Assembly (NCBI RefSeq): GCF_003945385.1
Contig: NZ_AP018920.1
Location: 5,022,001 to 5,086,000, forward strand
Source of the DNA: Pseudonocardia autotrophica
GTDB lineage: Bacteria; Actinomycetota; Actinomycetes; Mycobacteriales; Pseudonocardiaceae
Reading direction: 5' to 3'
DNA: 64,000 nt
Position 1 is the first letter of the stretch. Each line of letters starts with the position of its first letter. Of this stretch, positions 41,697-50,064 are shown one piece after another. The position numbers and the translations under genes are program-made. The notes under the pieces were generated by a model. It made no database searches and was not told the origin of the DNA. It was given only the letters and a program-made list of their open reading frames with translations.

Positions 41697-41861
41697 TCAT
41701 GCGCTGGCGATCATGAGTTTCCGAACTGCAGTGGTGAACACTTCATCGGTGTTCGTGCTGGAGCCGAGCTGACGCAAGACCCTCCAGCTCTCGAGTTCGG
41801 TGTCGGCGCGCTCAACCGAGCCGCGGCGGCGGGCGTGAGCCTCGTTGACGTCGTGTTGGAC
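41697..41861 (-). pseudogene. C-terminal remnant of an IS5-like transposase
   Basis: About 54 residues, VQHDVNEAHARRRGSVERA followed by ELESWRVLRQLGSS, resemble the end of DDE_Tnp_4/IS5-type transposases, where an RRGSVERxxAxLKSWRVLR stretch is common. Catalytic domains are missing, and the sequence has drifted (ADTELESW in place of the usual Ala/Lys pattern). It marks an older insertion adjoining the MFS fragment. Confidence 0.55.
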
Positions 41862-41902
41862 TCGAGACACAGGCCGGTGGCGGCCGGTTTCGGAGTCCTT
41901 GC

Positions 41903-42041
41903 GAAAAGAAGGACGCGCTCGTCGCGGCGAACGCGTCGGCACACCGGGAGGAGTCCGCCCATTCGTTCTGGGGCGCGTTGCGCAGCGGCACCGTCCTGCG
42001 CTCGCGGCGACCTTCCTCCTGCTGACGTTCCCGATGTTCGC
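41903..42041 (+). pseudogene. MFS transporter fragment left of the IS30 element, with frameshift
   Basis: One frame reads EKKDALVAANASAHREE, then SAHSFWGALRSGTVLR. A one-base loss at about 41998 then shifts to the frame reading LAATFLLLTFPMFAI, which continues across the IS30 insertion into ISFFVPLVTAAV at 43272. This is the cytoplasmic loop and start of the C-terminal helices of an MFS permease. The N-terminal half is absent, probably lost with the IS5-like insertion. The gene was thus already dead before or besides the IS30 hit. Confidence 0.6.
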
Positions 42042-42045
42042 GATC
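42042..42045. repeat. 4-bp target-site duplication GATC (left copy)
   Basis: GATC flanks the IS30 element here and at 43271-43274. Removing the element plus one copy joins ATG TTC GCG ATC TCG TTC TTC in one MFS frame, which supports these as true target duplications. Confidence 0.65.
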
Positions 42046-43270
42046 TTGGACTCAACCCGTCAGCGCAACAGTGCTTCGAATCTATCAGCCGGGGTGTCGA
42101 AGTCGAGGGTCTTACGGGGGCGCGTGTTGAGTCGGTGGGCAATCTCGTCGAGCTGGGCCTGGGTGACGTCGCCGAGGCTGGTGCCCTTCGGGAAGTACTG
42201 CCGGAGCAGCCGGTTGGTGTTCTCGTTCGTGCCGCGCTGCCAGGGGCTGGCCGGGTCGGCGAAGTAGACCTCCAGCCCGGTCCGCGCAGTGACGATCTTG
42301 TGTCGGGCCAGTTCCATCCCGCGGTCCCAGGTCAGCGAGCGGCGCAACTGCTCGGGCAGCCGGCACATCTGCTGCGACAGCGCCCAGGTGACGGTGTCCA
42401 TGTCGCGTCCCTGCAGGGCGACGAGCACGGTGAACCGGGTGGTGCGCTCGACCACGGTGGCGATCTGGGTCGTGCCGCGCCCGAGCAGCAGGTCGCCCTC
42501 CCAGTGCCCGGGCACCGCCCGATCGGCGACCTCGGCGGGGCGCTCGCGGATCGAGACCGCGTCGGTGATCTGCGAGCGCCACTGCCCGGTGGTGGTGTTG
42601 TGCACGTTGCGCCGGATCGGCCGCCCCGACCGCAAGTGCTTCTGCAGGGTCTTGGCCAGTACGCCGCGGGTCTGCACGAACAGCGACTTGTAGATCGTCT
42701 CGTGCGACACCCGCATCCCTGAGCCCGGCTCGAAGTGCTTGGCCAGGTGCCCGGCGATCTGCTCGGGCGACCAGTCCTCGCCGAGTCTGTCAGCGACGAA
42801 CCCGCGCAGCAGCGGACGCCGCGCGAGCAGGCACACCTTCGGGCGCCGTGCCCGGCGCCAGGCACGATCCTCGGCGTCGACCGCCCGGTACTTGCGCCGG
42901 CCCTTGTTGCGGGCGATCTCGCGGCTCACCGTCGAGGCGGGTCGGCCGATCTCGGCCGCGATCGCGCGCATCGACTTGTTCTGGCCCAGCCCGCGCGAGA
43001 TCTCCTCGCGCTCGGCGGCAGTCAGCGTCCCCGGTCGGCGCCGGCGTGGCGGCGGAACATAGCCCCCGCTCGACTTGAGCACCGTGAACACTGAACCCGG
43101 GGGCCGCTCGATCGCCCGAGCGATGTCACTGATCGACTCCCCGCGCCCCCAGCGGACCCACAGATCAGTGCGGTCCTCATCGGACATCCCCGGCCTGCCC
43201 AAGCGTGCCATCGCCCACCCCTATCATGATCAACTACCTGTGGGGTGTTGCGCTGACCGGTTGAGTCCAA
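42046..43270 (-). mobile_element. IS30 family insertion sequence, 1225 bp, intact
   Basis: The element is bounded by 24-bp terminal inverted repeats with one mismatch (42046-42069 and 43247-43270). Each begins TTGGACTCAACC and ends with TCAGCGCAAC. One full-length transposase gene lies inside on the minus strand, with its stop within the left repeat. It interrupts an MFS transporter gene and is flanked by GATC. Confidence 0.92.
42060..43211 (-). CDS. IS30 family transposase
   Basis: This is a 383-residue DDE transposase. The N-terminal helix-turn-helix regions are ESISDIARAIERPPGSVFTVLK and MRAIAAEIGRPASTVSREIARN. The catalytic triad is visible as D in HWEGDLLLGR, D in LTWDRGMELA and E in GTNENTNRLLRQYFPKGT, the IS30 signature. 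The coding sequence is full length without frameshift, so the element may be active. Confidence 0.95.
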   Translation of the reverse strand: MARLGRPGMSDEDRTDLWVRWGRGESISDIARAIERPPGSVFTVLKSSGGYVPPPRRRRPGTLTAAEREEISRGLGQNKSMRAIAAEIGRPASTVSREIARNKGRRKYRAVDAEDRAWRRARRPKVCLLARRPLLRGFVADRLGEDWSPEQIAGHLAKHFEPGSGMRVSHETIYKSLFVQTRGVLAKTLQKHLRSGRPIRRNVHNTTTGQWRSQITDAVSIRERPAEVADRAVPGHWEGDLLLGRGTTQIATVVERTTRFTVLVALQGRDMDTVTWALSQQMCRLPEQLRRSLTWDRGMELARHKIVTARTGLEVYFADPASPWQRGTNENTNRLLRQYFPKGTSLGDVTQAQLDEIAHRLNTRPRKTLDFDTPADRFEALLR

Positions 43271-43274
43271 GATC
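43247..43274. repeat. right terminal inverted repeat of IS30 plus GATC duplication
   Basis: 43247-43270 is the complement of the left end 42046-42069 with a single mismatch; 43271-43274 is the second GATC copy. Confidence 0.85.
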
Positions 43275-43796
43275 TCGTTCTTCGTCCCGCTGGTCACTGC
43301 CGCAGTCACGAACAGCACCGATGCCACCGCGGTCAACATCGTGACCTTCGGCCCGTTCCTGCTCGGAGCGATCGCCTCCTACGTGTGGAGCCGGCTCGCG
43401 CTGCACGGGGGACTCCGTCCGTGGCGGTACGCACTTCCCGCCTCGGTCGCCGCAGTGGGAGTCGCTCTGGCCGCGTTCGCCGGCGACTCCTTCCCCGTGC
43501 TGCTCGCCGGAGTCACCCTGGCTGCCGTGGGCATCTACGCCGCGATCCCGATCTTCTGGAGCATGGTGAGTGCATCGCTGACCGGCGCTGCGGCGGCGAG
43601 CGGACTCGCCCTGGTCAACACCGTCGGGAGTCTCGGCGGATTCCTCGCCGGGTACGCGACGGGATGGCTTCGTGACGCGACCGGCACCTACACCACGCCG
43701 TTCGTGGTGATGGCGGTGTCGCTGGCGGTCAGCGGACTGCTCGCCGCGACCGCCTACCGAGGGCACGGTCGGAGGGTCCACCCGGAGTCCGGTTGA
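43272..43796 (+). pseudogene. C-terminal half of the MFS transporter interrupted by IS30
   Basis: 174 codons are open from ATC at 43272: ISFFVPLVTAAVTNS, FGPFLLGAIASYVWSR, ALPASVAAVGVALAAFAGD, PIFWSMVSASLTGAAAASGLALVNTVGSLGGFLAGYATGWLRD and PFVVMAVSLAVSGLLAAT. These are the last ~5 helices of an anion:cation symporter-like MFS permease (the FWSMVSASLTG block is typical). There is no start codon of its own near the 5' end and no N-terminal half, so no function is expected. Confidence 0.85.
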
Positions 43797-43902
43797 TCCT
43801 CTCCCGGTAGGTGGGTTCGGGCCACGGGGGCGGGATCGAGCAGTGTCTGTGCCACCAGGCCGACCTCGTCGTGGTGATCGAACCTCCGGCTACGGTCGCC
43901 CG

Positions 43903-44811
43903 GTGACCGCGACCGAGCCTGTGATCACCGCCGGCCTCGTCCGCGAGCTGCTCCAGGATCAGCAGCCGGACCTGGCCGACCTGCCCCTCCGCGCGGTGGA
44001 GGGCGGCTGGGGCAATCAGATGTGGCGGCTCGGCGACGACCTCGCCGTGCGGATCCAGCGCATGGACACCGATCCCGGCCCGCAGCTCAAGGAACGACGG
44101 TGGCTGCCCCACCTCGCCCCGCACCTGCCGTTGCCGATCCCGGTACCGGTCCGCAGCGGCACACCCTGCGAGCGCTTCCCCAAGCTCTGGACGGTCATGA
44201 CCTGGGTGCCGGGCCGTCCGCTGGAACGCGGGGCGATCACCCGGCCCGAGCACGCCGCCGACACGCTCGCCGGGTTCCTGCAAGCACTGCACGTCCCGGC
44301 ACCGATCGACGCACCGCCCGATGCCATCGGCATCGGCGCGCACCCCCGCGACAGTGCCGGAGGCTTCGACCACTTCCTGAACTCGATCGACGCGGCCACT
44401 CTCGGCGCCGACGCCACCCGCGCTCGCGCCGTCTGGGACGACGCTGCCGCCGCGCCGCCCTGGGACGGCCCGCGGGTGTGGGTGCACGGCGACCTGCATC
44501 CGGCGAACGTCGTCGTCGCCGACGGAACGCTCGCGGGCGTCGTCGACTTCGATGCGCTGTTCGCCGGCGACCCCGCCGTGGACCTCGCCGCCGCCTGGAC
44601 ACTGCTCCCGGCAGGTGCCGCCGAGCGTTTCCACACCGCTTACGGCGAGATCGAGGAGGCGACGTTCCGGCGCGCTCGCGGGCTGGCCGTGCTGAAGAGC
44701 CTGTTCCTGATGCTGATGGGCCAGAACGGCGACCGAGGCCTGCCCGGCGGAAAACCGGCATGGGGACCGGCCGGACGCGCTGCGCTGGATCGGGTCTTGG
44801 GCCAGGCGTAG
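43903..44811 (+). CDS. aminoglycoside phosphotransferase (APH) family kinase-like protein
   Basis: This is a 302-residue soluble kinase fold. The catalytic loop is WVHGDLHPANVVVADGTLAGVVDFDALFAGDPAVDLAAA, containing HGDLHxxN and the DFD metal site. LAVRIQRMDT supplies the ATP-binding strand region, and WTVMTWVPGRPLE is the hinge. This is the family of aminoglycoside 3'-phosphotransferase-like and other small-molecule kinases; many members are not resistance enzymes. GTG at 43903 follows CGCCCG without a clear ribosome site. It stands next to the MFS remnant and before the phosphonate-type operon. Confidence 0.85.
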   Translation: MTATEPVITAGLVRELLQDQQPDLADLPLRAVEGGWGNQMWRLGDDLAVRIQRMDTDPGPQLKERRWLPHLAPHLPLPIPVPVRSGTPCERFPKLWTVMTWVPGRPLERGAITRPEHAADTLAGFLQALHVPAPIDAPPDAIGIGAHPRDSAGGFDHFLNSIDAATLGADATRARAVWDDAAAAPPWDGPRVWVHGDLHPANVVVADGTLAGVVDFDALFAGDPAVDLAAAWTLLPAGAAERFHTAYGEIEEATFRRARGLAVLKSLFLMLMGQNGDRGLPGGKPAWGPAGRAALDRVLGQA

Positions 44812-44946
44812 CCCGGCGGAGCACTGCCGCCCTCGAACACCGGCACGCGGGCCGGTCGCAGCCGCCGAGCCGGGACTGTCCGAACTCCGGTGCAGCCGGC
44901 CCGACATGCCGAGCGGCCGGCACGGCGGTCACTGTTCACCCAGGCT

Positions 44947-44976
44947 TTGAATACAAGACCATCGGTCTCGTAATTG
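44947..44976 (+). promoter_or_regulatory. promoter with operator dyad inside the -35/-10 spacer
   Basis: TTGAAT (44947-44952) and TAATTG (44971-44976) are separated by 18 bp. The spacer is almost exactly a dyad, TACAAGACC-ATC-GGTCTCGTA (44952-44972, 8 of 9 arm positions paired, centre AGACC-ATC-GGTCT perfect). The phnD-like ATG is about 60 bases downstream. The TetR encoded in the same operon (48291-48944) is a candidate binder, as is a GntR/PhnF-type regulator elsewhere. Confidence 0.65.
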
Positions 44977-45037
44977 GCGGCCATCGCGGCGGGATGGAGT
45001 GGGCGCGCTCCACCTCCCACGCCGAAAGGTCCCTGGC

Positions 45038-45925
45038 ATGCGCACCTCCACGATCGTCGCCCGTGTGGCGGCGTCCCTGCTCGCCCTGGCGGTCCTCGCC
45101 GGCTGCGGGGGCACCGAGCCGGCACCCGAGGCGAGCGGGCCGATCGCCTTCGCGATGCCCCCGGGAACCGATGAGGAGGACCTGTTGGCACAGGTCCAGA
45201 CCGTCGCCGACTCGATCGCCACGGTCACCGGCCGCGAGGTCGAGGTCCAGAACCCGGCCGACTACATGGCCGTCGTCGAGGCGGTGCGTTCCGGCTTCGT
45301 CGACGTCGCCCTGATGAGCCCGTTCTCCACCGCGCTGGCCTACCAGAACGGCTCGGTCGAGCCGTTGATCGTCTGGGAGGCCGAGCAGGAGCCCGCCTCG
45401 ACGTGCATCGTGCGCGCCGACAGCGAGGTCCGGGGGGTCGCCGACATGCGGGGCCGCCAGATCGCGTTCGTCGACCCGGGATCGACCACCGGCTACTTCA
45501 TGCCGAAGTCGCTGCTCGCGACCAACGGCCTCACCGACGGCACCGACTACACGTCGACCTTCGCGGGCGGCCACGACTCGGCCCTGCTCGCGATGCTCAA
45601 CGGGACGGTCGACATGGCCTGCAGCGCCACCCAGATCCTGCCGATGTTCCGCGAGGCGGGCCTGCTGCGCGAGGGAACCTACCGGGTGGTCGCCGAGACC
45701 GACCCGATCCCGGTGGGCGTCTCGATCGTCGCGAACGTCGATCTCGACGACGCGACCCGGCAGGCGGTCATCACCGAGCTGCCCGACATCCTGATGGCCG
45801 ACGAGAGCCTCGCCCCGGTCTTCGGCGGCAGCACGACGTACCGGACCGAGCCCGGTCAGGAGGTCTTCGAGCCGCTGATGAGGGTCGCCGAGCAGGCCGG
45901 GGTCAACCTCGAGGACATGCGGTGA
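45038..45925 (+). CDS. phosphonate-type ABC transporter substrate-binding lipoprotein (PhnD-like)
   Basis: This 295-residue lipoprotein has a signal peptide ending in lipobox VLAGC. PhnD/phosphite-binding family blocks are PADYMAVVEAVRSGFVDVALMSPFSTALAYQNGS, VADMRGRQIAFVDPGSTTGYFMPKSLL and FAGGHDSALLAMLNGTVDMACSATQ. The STTGYFMPK loop is the ligand-anchoring segment. The ligand may be a phosphonate, phosphite or another oxyanion ester. ATG at 45038 with AAAGG upstream. It is the first gene of an operon running to 49786. Confidence 0.9.
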   Translation: MRTSTIVARVAASLLALAVLAGCGGTEPAPEASGPIAFAMPPGTDEEDLLAQVQTVADSIATVTGREVEVQNPADYMAVVEAVRSGFVDVALMSPFSTALAYQNGSVEPLIVWEAEQEPASTCIVRADSEVRGVADMRGRQIAFVDPGSTTGYFMPKSLLATNGLTDGTDYTSTFAGGHDSALLAMLNGTVDMACSATQILPMFREAGLLREGTYRVVAETDPIPVGVSIVANVDLDDATRQAVITELPDILMADESLAPVFGGSTTYRTEPGQEVFEPLMRVAEQAGVNLEDMR

Positions 45926-46719
45926 CCGCCGAGCTCACGACGAGGGAGCCGGTCAGCGTGGAGCCGGTGGTGCGTGCTCGTGGGGTGACCGTCCGGTTCG
46001 GTGACAGCGTGGCCCTCGACGGCGTCGATCTCGACGTCGCGCCCGGCGAGGTCGTCGCCCTCCTCGGGCACTCCGGATCGGGCAAGTCGACGCTCATGCG
46101 GGCGCTGACCGCGATGGTCCCCGCCGAGTCCACCGCCCTGACCGTCGCCGGACAGGACGTCGCCCGGCTGAACCCGCCACAGCTGCGCGCCCTGCGCTCC
46201 GAGGTCGGGTTCGTGTTCCAGCACTTCAATCTGGTGCCGAACCTGTCCGCGATGACGAACGTCCTCACCGGGGGCCTGCACCGGGCCGGCCGGCTCAACC
46301 TGGTGGGCCTGTTCCACCGGGCCCAGCGCCGGGAGGCGTTGCACCTGCTGGGCCGGGTCGGGCTCGAGGCGAAGGCCCGGCAGAGCGCCCGGACCCTCTC
46401 CGGAGGGCAGCAACAGCGGGTCGCGATCGCGCGGGCCCTCATGCAGCACCCCCGGCTGCTGCTCGCCGACGAGCCGGTCGCCTCGCTGGACCCGCGGCTG
46501 GCCGACTCGGTGCTCACCCTCATCCGCCAGGTCGCCGCCGAACGCGGGATCCCCGCCGTGGTCAGCCTGCACGTCGTCGATCTCGCCCGCCGCTACGCCG
46601 ACCGGGTGGTCGGTCCCTGCGGCGGGCGGGTCGTGTTCGACGCGCCGGTGGGCCAGCTCGACGACGCGTCCGTCGACGCCATCTACACCCACGACGAGCA
46701 GGTGGATCTCGATGTCTGA
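45922..46719 (+). CDS. phosphonate-type ABC transporter ATPase (PhnC-like)
   Basis: This is a 265-residue ATPase. Walker A is ALLGHSGSGKSTLMRAL. The PhnC-typical block is GFVFQHFNLVPNLSAMTNVLTGGLHR. The signature is [17 protein letters not shown], and Walker B is LLLADEPVASLDPRLADS. GTG at 45922 overlaps the phnD-like stop (GTGA). It overlaps the permease gene by 8 nt. Confidence 0.92.
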   Translation: MTAELTTREPVSVEPVVRARGVTVRFGDSVALDGVDLDVAPGEVVALLGHSGSGKSTLMRALTAMVPAESTALTVAGQDVARLNPPQLRALRSEVGFVFQHFNLVPNLSAMTNVLTGGLHRAGRLNLVGLFHRAQRREALHLLGRVGLEAKARQSARTLSGGQQQRVAIARALMQHPRLLLADEPVASLDPRLADSVLTLIRQVAAERGIPAVVSLHVVDLARRYADRVVGPCGGRVVFDAPVGQLDDASVDAIYTHDEQVDLDV

Positions 46720-47539
46720 CCTGCGGAACCGGCCCGCCCCGGAACTGACCGAGGCCGACCGGCTGCGGCTGGGCCGGACCGTCCAGGTCCCCGGGACCAC
46801 CGGCGTCCTGGGCATCATCGTCGCCGTCGCCGCGGTGGCCTGGAGCTGGGCGGGCTCCGGGTTCAGCATCGAGCGGTTCATCGAGGGCGTGCCCAGGATG
46901 GGCGATTTCCTGTCCCGGACCTGGCCGCCGGACTTCACCGACCTCGACGTCATCGTCCGGTTGCTGATCGAGACCCTGCAGATGGCGATCATCGGGACGC
47001 TCGTCGGCGCGCTGCTCTCGCTGCTGGTGAGCTTCGGTGCCACCAGCACGATCGCACCGCGCTGGCTCTACTACCCGTGCCGGTTCGTGCTCAACGTGCT
47101 GCGGTCGATCCCGGACCTGATCTTCGCGTTGATGTTCGTCTCGGCCGTCGGCCTCGGCCCTTTCGCAGGGATCCTGGCGATCATCCTCGGGTCGCTCGGC
47201 TCGATCGCCAAGGTGTACGCCGAGGCGATGGAGGCGGTCGACACCGGCCCGATCGATGCACTGCGCTCCACCGGTGCGACCGGCAGGCAGGTGATCGCCT
47301 ACGGCGTGCTGCCGCAGGCGTCGCCACTGCTGGTGAGTTACACGCTGCTGCTGTTCGAGGGCAACGTGCGCGGCGCCACCATCCTGGGGCTGGTCGGCGC
47401 GGGCGGGATCGGGATGGAGCTGACGACGGCCATGCGCCTCTACGACTACGGCCACATGCTCGCCATCATCATCAGCATCGTCGTGCTCGTGACGGTGATC
47501 GACCGGCTGAGCGCCACCATCAGGAAGAGAGTGCGTTGA
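46712..47539 (+). CDS. phosphonate-type ABC transporter permease (PhnE-like)
   Basis: This is a 275-residue membrane permease. Helices include GVLGIIVAVAAVAWSWAG and LQMAIIGTLVGALLSLLVSFG. The PhnE coupling region is EAMEAVDTGPIDALRSTGATGRQVIAYGVLPQA, and GATILGLVGAGGIGMEL follows. There is only one permease, so it would act as a homodimer. No C-P lyase, phosphonatase or phosphite dehydrogenase genes follow. Confidence 0.92.
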   Translation: MSDLRNRPAPELTEADRLRLGRTVQVPGTTGVLGIIVAVAAVAWSWAGSGFSIERFIEGVPRMGDFLSRTWPPDFTDLDVIVRLLIETLQMAIIGTLVGALLSLLVSFGATSTIAPRWLYYPCRFVLNVLRSIPDLIFALMFVSAVGLGPFAGILAIILGSLGSIAKVYAEAMEAVDTGPIDALRSTGATGRQVIAYGVLPQASPLLVSYTLLLFEGNVRGATILGLVGAGGIGMELTTAMRLYDYGHMLAIIISIVVLVTVIDRLSATIRKRVR

Positions 47540-48294
47540 CCGCCACCATCCCCACCGGGCCACTGGCCAACCTGCGCGACCTCGGCGGCATCGCCGTGGA
47601 GGGGGGCGCGGTCCGGGGCAGGACGCTGTTCCGCGCCGACGACGCCGCCCTCATCGACGACCCGGGGGCACGCGCCCTGGTCGCCGACGGCGTCGAGCTG
47701 ATCATCGACCTGCGCTCGCCCGAGGAGGTCGCGTACACCGGGCGGGGGGTGCTCGCCGGATACCCACCTGTCCACCTGCCGCTGCCACTGACCAGGGAGG
47801 CCGCCGGCCCGACCGTGCTCGCACTGATGGACCGGCTCGCCTCGGCGGCGCAACCCGAGCGTGCGATGGGCGGTTGGTACGCCGAGCAGCTGCGTGCGCG
47901 TGCGGGCGCCGTCGTCCGCGGGATCAAGGCGATCGCCGACACCCCGGGGGCGGTGCTGTTCCACTGTGCGGCGGGCAAGGACCGCACCGGAGTCTTCGCC
48001 GCCGCGGTGCTGTCGGTGCTGGGCGCCGACCGGTCCGACATCGTCGCCGACTACATCCGGACCGAGGACAACCTCGGGCCGCTGCTGGCCCGCGTCGCGG
48101 CGGCCCGGCCCGGGGCGGGCACCGATGCGGATCTGCTGACCAGGCTCCCCCCGGTGCTGCTGCGCGCCCCACGGGGCGCGATGGAGGCGATGCTCGCACT
48201 GCTCGACGCCGACGGCGGCGTCGTCGAGGTCCTCACCCGGGCCGGTCTCACCGGCGGGACGGTCCGGCGGTTGCAGGAGAAACTGGTCTCGTGA
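47536..48294 (+). CDS. protein tyrosine/serine phosphatase (Y_phosphatase3 / MptpB-like)
   Basis: This is a 252-residue phosphatase. The active site is FHCAAGKDRTG, with Cys144 and Arg150 (HC-x5-R). ANLRDLGG near the N-terminus and IIDLRSPEE are family-typical for the actinobacterial tyrosine phosphatase group that also acts on phosphoserine and phosphoinositides. I use a TTG start at 47536, overlapping the phnE stop (TTGA) and preceded by the strong AGGAAGAGAG ribosome site. Its place within a phosphonate-type importer operon suggests it may dephosphorylate an imported phosphoester, or regulate the system; both are inferences. Confidence 0.88.
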   Translation: MTATIPTGPLANLRDLGGIAVEGGAVRGRTLFRADDAALIDDPGARALVADGVELIIDLRSPEEVAYTGRGVLAGYPPVHLPLPLTREAAGPTVLALMDRLASAAQPERAMGGWYAEQLRARAGAVVRGIKAIADTPGAVLFHCAAGKDRTGVFAAAVLSVLGADRSDIVADYIRTEDNLGPLLARVAAARPGAGTDADLLTRLPPVLLRAPRGAMEAMLALLDADGGVVEVLTRAGLTGGTVRRLQEKLVS

Positions 48295-48944
48295 GCGCTC
48301 CGCACTCCGAGCAGGCGAGCGGCCGGTCCCGCGGGCCGGGCCGCCCGCGCCAGGACGACATCTCCGACCGGGTTCTCGACGCCGTCCTCGCGCTGATCGA
48401 CGCGGACACCCCGGTCACGGTCAACGCCGTCGTCGCCCGGAGCGGGGTCAGTCGCGCCGCGCTCTACCGCCGCTGGGCCACGCTGCCGAAGCTGGTCGCC
48501 GCGGCGCTGGACCGTGGCCGCTCCCCGATCGAGCTGCCCGAGGGCGGGTCGGCACTGGAGACCCTGGAGCGCATCGCCCCGCAACCGGGCGACGACGTCC
48601 TGGCCGGCTACTCGGAGGCCAGGCTGCGCCAACGCCTGCGGCTCGGTCTCGCCGACCACGCCGTCCAGCGGGAGTACTGGGAGTCGCACGTCTCCCGCCG
48701 CCGCGCCCCGGTCACCGCCGAGCTGGAGCGCGGCAGACGTTCCGGCGAGATCCGCGCCGACATCGATCCGGAGATCGTGCAGGACCTGCTCGCCGGGATG
48801 TACTACTACCAGGTCGTCGTACGGGGCGAGCAGCTGCAGTCACCGGAGGTCATCGCCCGCTGCCGGGCCGCCACCACACTGATCCGGGAGGCGATCGAGA
48901 ACCGTGCCCCCCGGCCCGACCGAGCGCCACATCGTCAGCGGTGA
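48291..48944 (+). CDS. TetR family transcriptional regulator
   Basis: This is a 217-residue regulator. The DNA-binding domain at about 20-65 is DDISDRVLDAVLALIDAD, then TVNAVVARSGVSRAALYRRWATLPKLVAAAL. The C-terminal domain includes RAPVTAELERGRRSGEIRADIDPEIVQDLLAGMYYYQVVV, the pattern of TetR_C_11-like regulators. GTG at 48291 overlaps the phosphatase stop. It is probably the local regulator of the operon, and the dyad at 44952-44972 is its most likely site. Confidence 0.9.
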   Translation: MSAPHSEQASGRSRGPGRPRQDDISDRVLDAVLALIDADTPVTVNAVVARSGVSRAALYRRWATLPKLVAAALDRGRSPIELPEGGSALETLERIAPQPGDDVLAGYSEARLRQRLRLGLADHAVQREYWESHVSRRRAPVTAELERGRRSGEIRADIDPEIVQDLLAGMYYYQVVVRGEQLQSPEVIARCRAATTLIREAIENRAPRPDRAPHRQR

Positions 48945-49786
48945 CTGCTGCAGGCGACCGCGGAGACGGGGTGACAGGTCTGGGCGGTGCCGGGGACGGC
49001 GAATCGGTCGTCGACCGGGCGATCGGTGTGGCGGCCGAGGCGTTCGGGCCCCGCCTCTCGGCGGCGTACGCGCTGGGCAGCATCGCCCACGGCGGATTCG
49101 CTCCCCTGGTCAGCGACGTGGACGTGATGCTCGTGCTGGACGGCGTCGATCCGGCGACGTCCGCGCGCATGGCGGACGTGCGGGAAAGGGTGCGACGAGA
49201 CGTTCCCGGCGAGCTCGCCGACCGGCTGTCGATCTTCTGGTCCGATCCGCCGGGCGTACGGCGCGGGGCCGGGGAGCACAGCCGGCTGCCCGAGGTCGAC
49301 CGGCTCGATCTGCTGGACTCGGGTCGGCTCCTGCTCGGCGACGACTGCCGGGCGGGCGCGACCAGGCCGACCACCGATGCTCTCGTGCTCCGAGCGGCCG
49401 AGTTCGCGCTCACCACGTTCGACGACGCCTACCGGGCGCGGCTACGCGATCCGGACGATCTCGTCGCCGGCGGCGCGCGCCCGGTGACCAAGGCAGTTCT
49501 CTTCCCGGTGCGGTTCCTCTACACACTCGCCACCGGCCGCCTCGGTCACAACACCGACGCAGCCGCCTGGTACTCCGGCCATCACGAGCACGCCGATCTC
49601 GCCGCCGCCGCCGCGACGTGGCGCACCACCGGGCTGACAGATCCGGAGGCGGCACGGCGCCTGCTGTCCACCGGCCTCCGGCCGATCTACGCGACCTTCA
49701 CCGCGGAGTACGTGCTGGCGCTGCGCGAGCTCGGCCAGGACTCGACGGCCGACAGGCTGGCTGCCTGGGGTGAGCTCATCCGCTGA
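48941..49786 (+). CDS. nucleotidyltransferase domain protein
   Basis: This is a 281-residue soluble protein of the DNA polymerase beta-like nucleotidyltransferase superfamily. The catalytic pattern is YALGSIAHGGFAPLVSDVDVMLVLDG, with G46-S47 and the D59-V-D61 metal pair. The C-terminal half is helical (LALRELGQDSTADRLAAWGE). Related proteins include aminoglycoside adenylyltransferase-like enzymes and MNT-type modifiers; no HEPN partner gene is adjacent, so a HEPN-MNT toxin-antitoxin is not supported. GTG at 48941 overlaps the tetR stop, placing it last in the phn-like operon. Confidence 0.82.
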   Translation: MTAAGDRGDGVTGLGGAGDGESVVDRAIGVAAEAFGPRLSAAYALGSIAHGGFAPLVSDVDVMLVLDGVDPATSARMADVRERVRRDVPGELADRLSIFWSDPPGVRRGAGEHSRLPEVDRLDLLDSGRLLLGDDCRAGATRPTTDALVLRAAEFALTTFDDAYRARLRDPDDLVAGGARPVTKAVLFPVRFLYTLATGRLGHNTDAAAWYSGHHEHADLAAAAATWRTTGLTDPEAARRLLSTGLRPIYATFTAEYVLALRELGQDSTADRLAAWGELIR

Positions 49787-50064
49787 CGGTCCGCGACGGT
49801 CAAGTCCCGAGGTCCGGCGATGATGCCCCACCACGTCACCCTCGCACCGCACGCCGTCACCCCGGCCCCGCGACCGGCCGGACGCCCGACGTCGTCCGAC
49901 GAGGACACCCAGCAGATCCCGATGCACCGGTGGCGGTGACCCGCACCGTCCGTTCGCGGGATCTCCTGGCGAGGGCGGTCCGGTGAGCGGCCCGGCTCCG
50001 GCGGAGCAGCGGGCCGCTGCTCGCTGCCTCATTCTTGTCAGAGGTGTTCTCTACCGTCAGCCGC

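Noticed and set aside
48941..49786. HEPN-MNT type toxin-antitoxin involving the nucleotidyltransferase
   Set aside because: No HEPN-domain gene is adjacent; the gene is coupled to the tetR of the phn-like operon instead.
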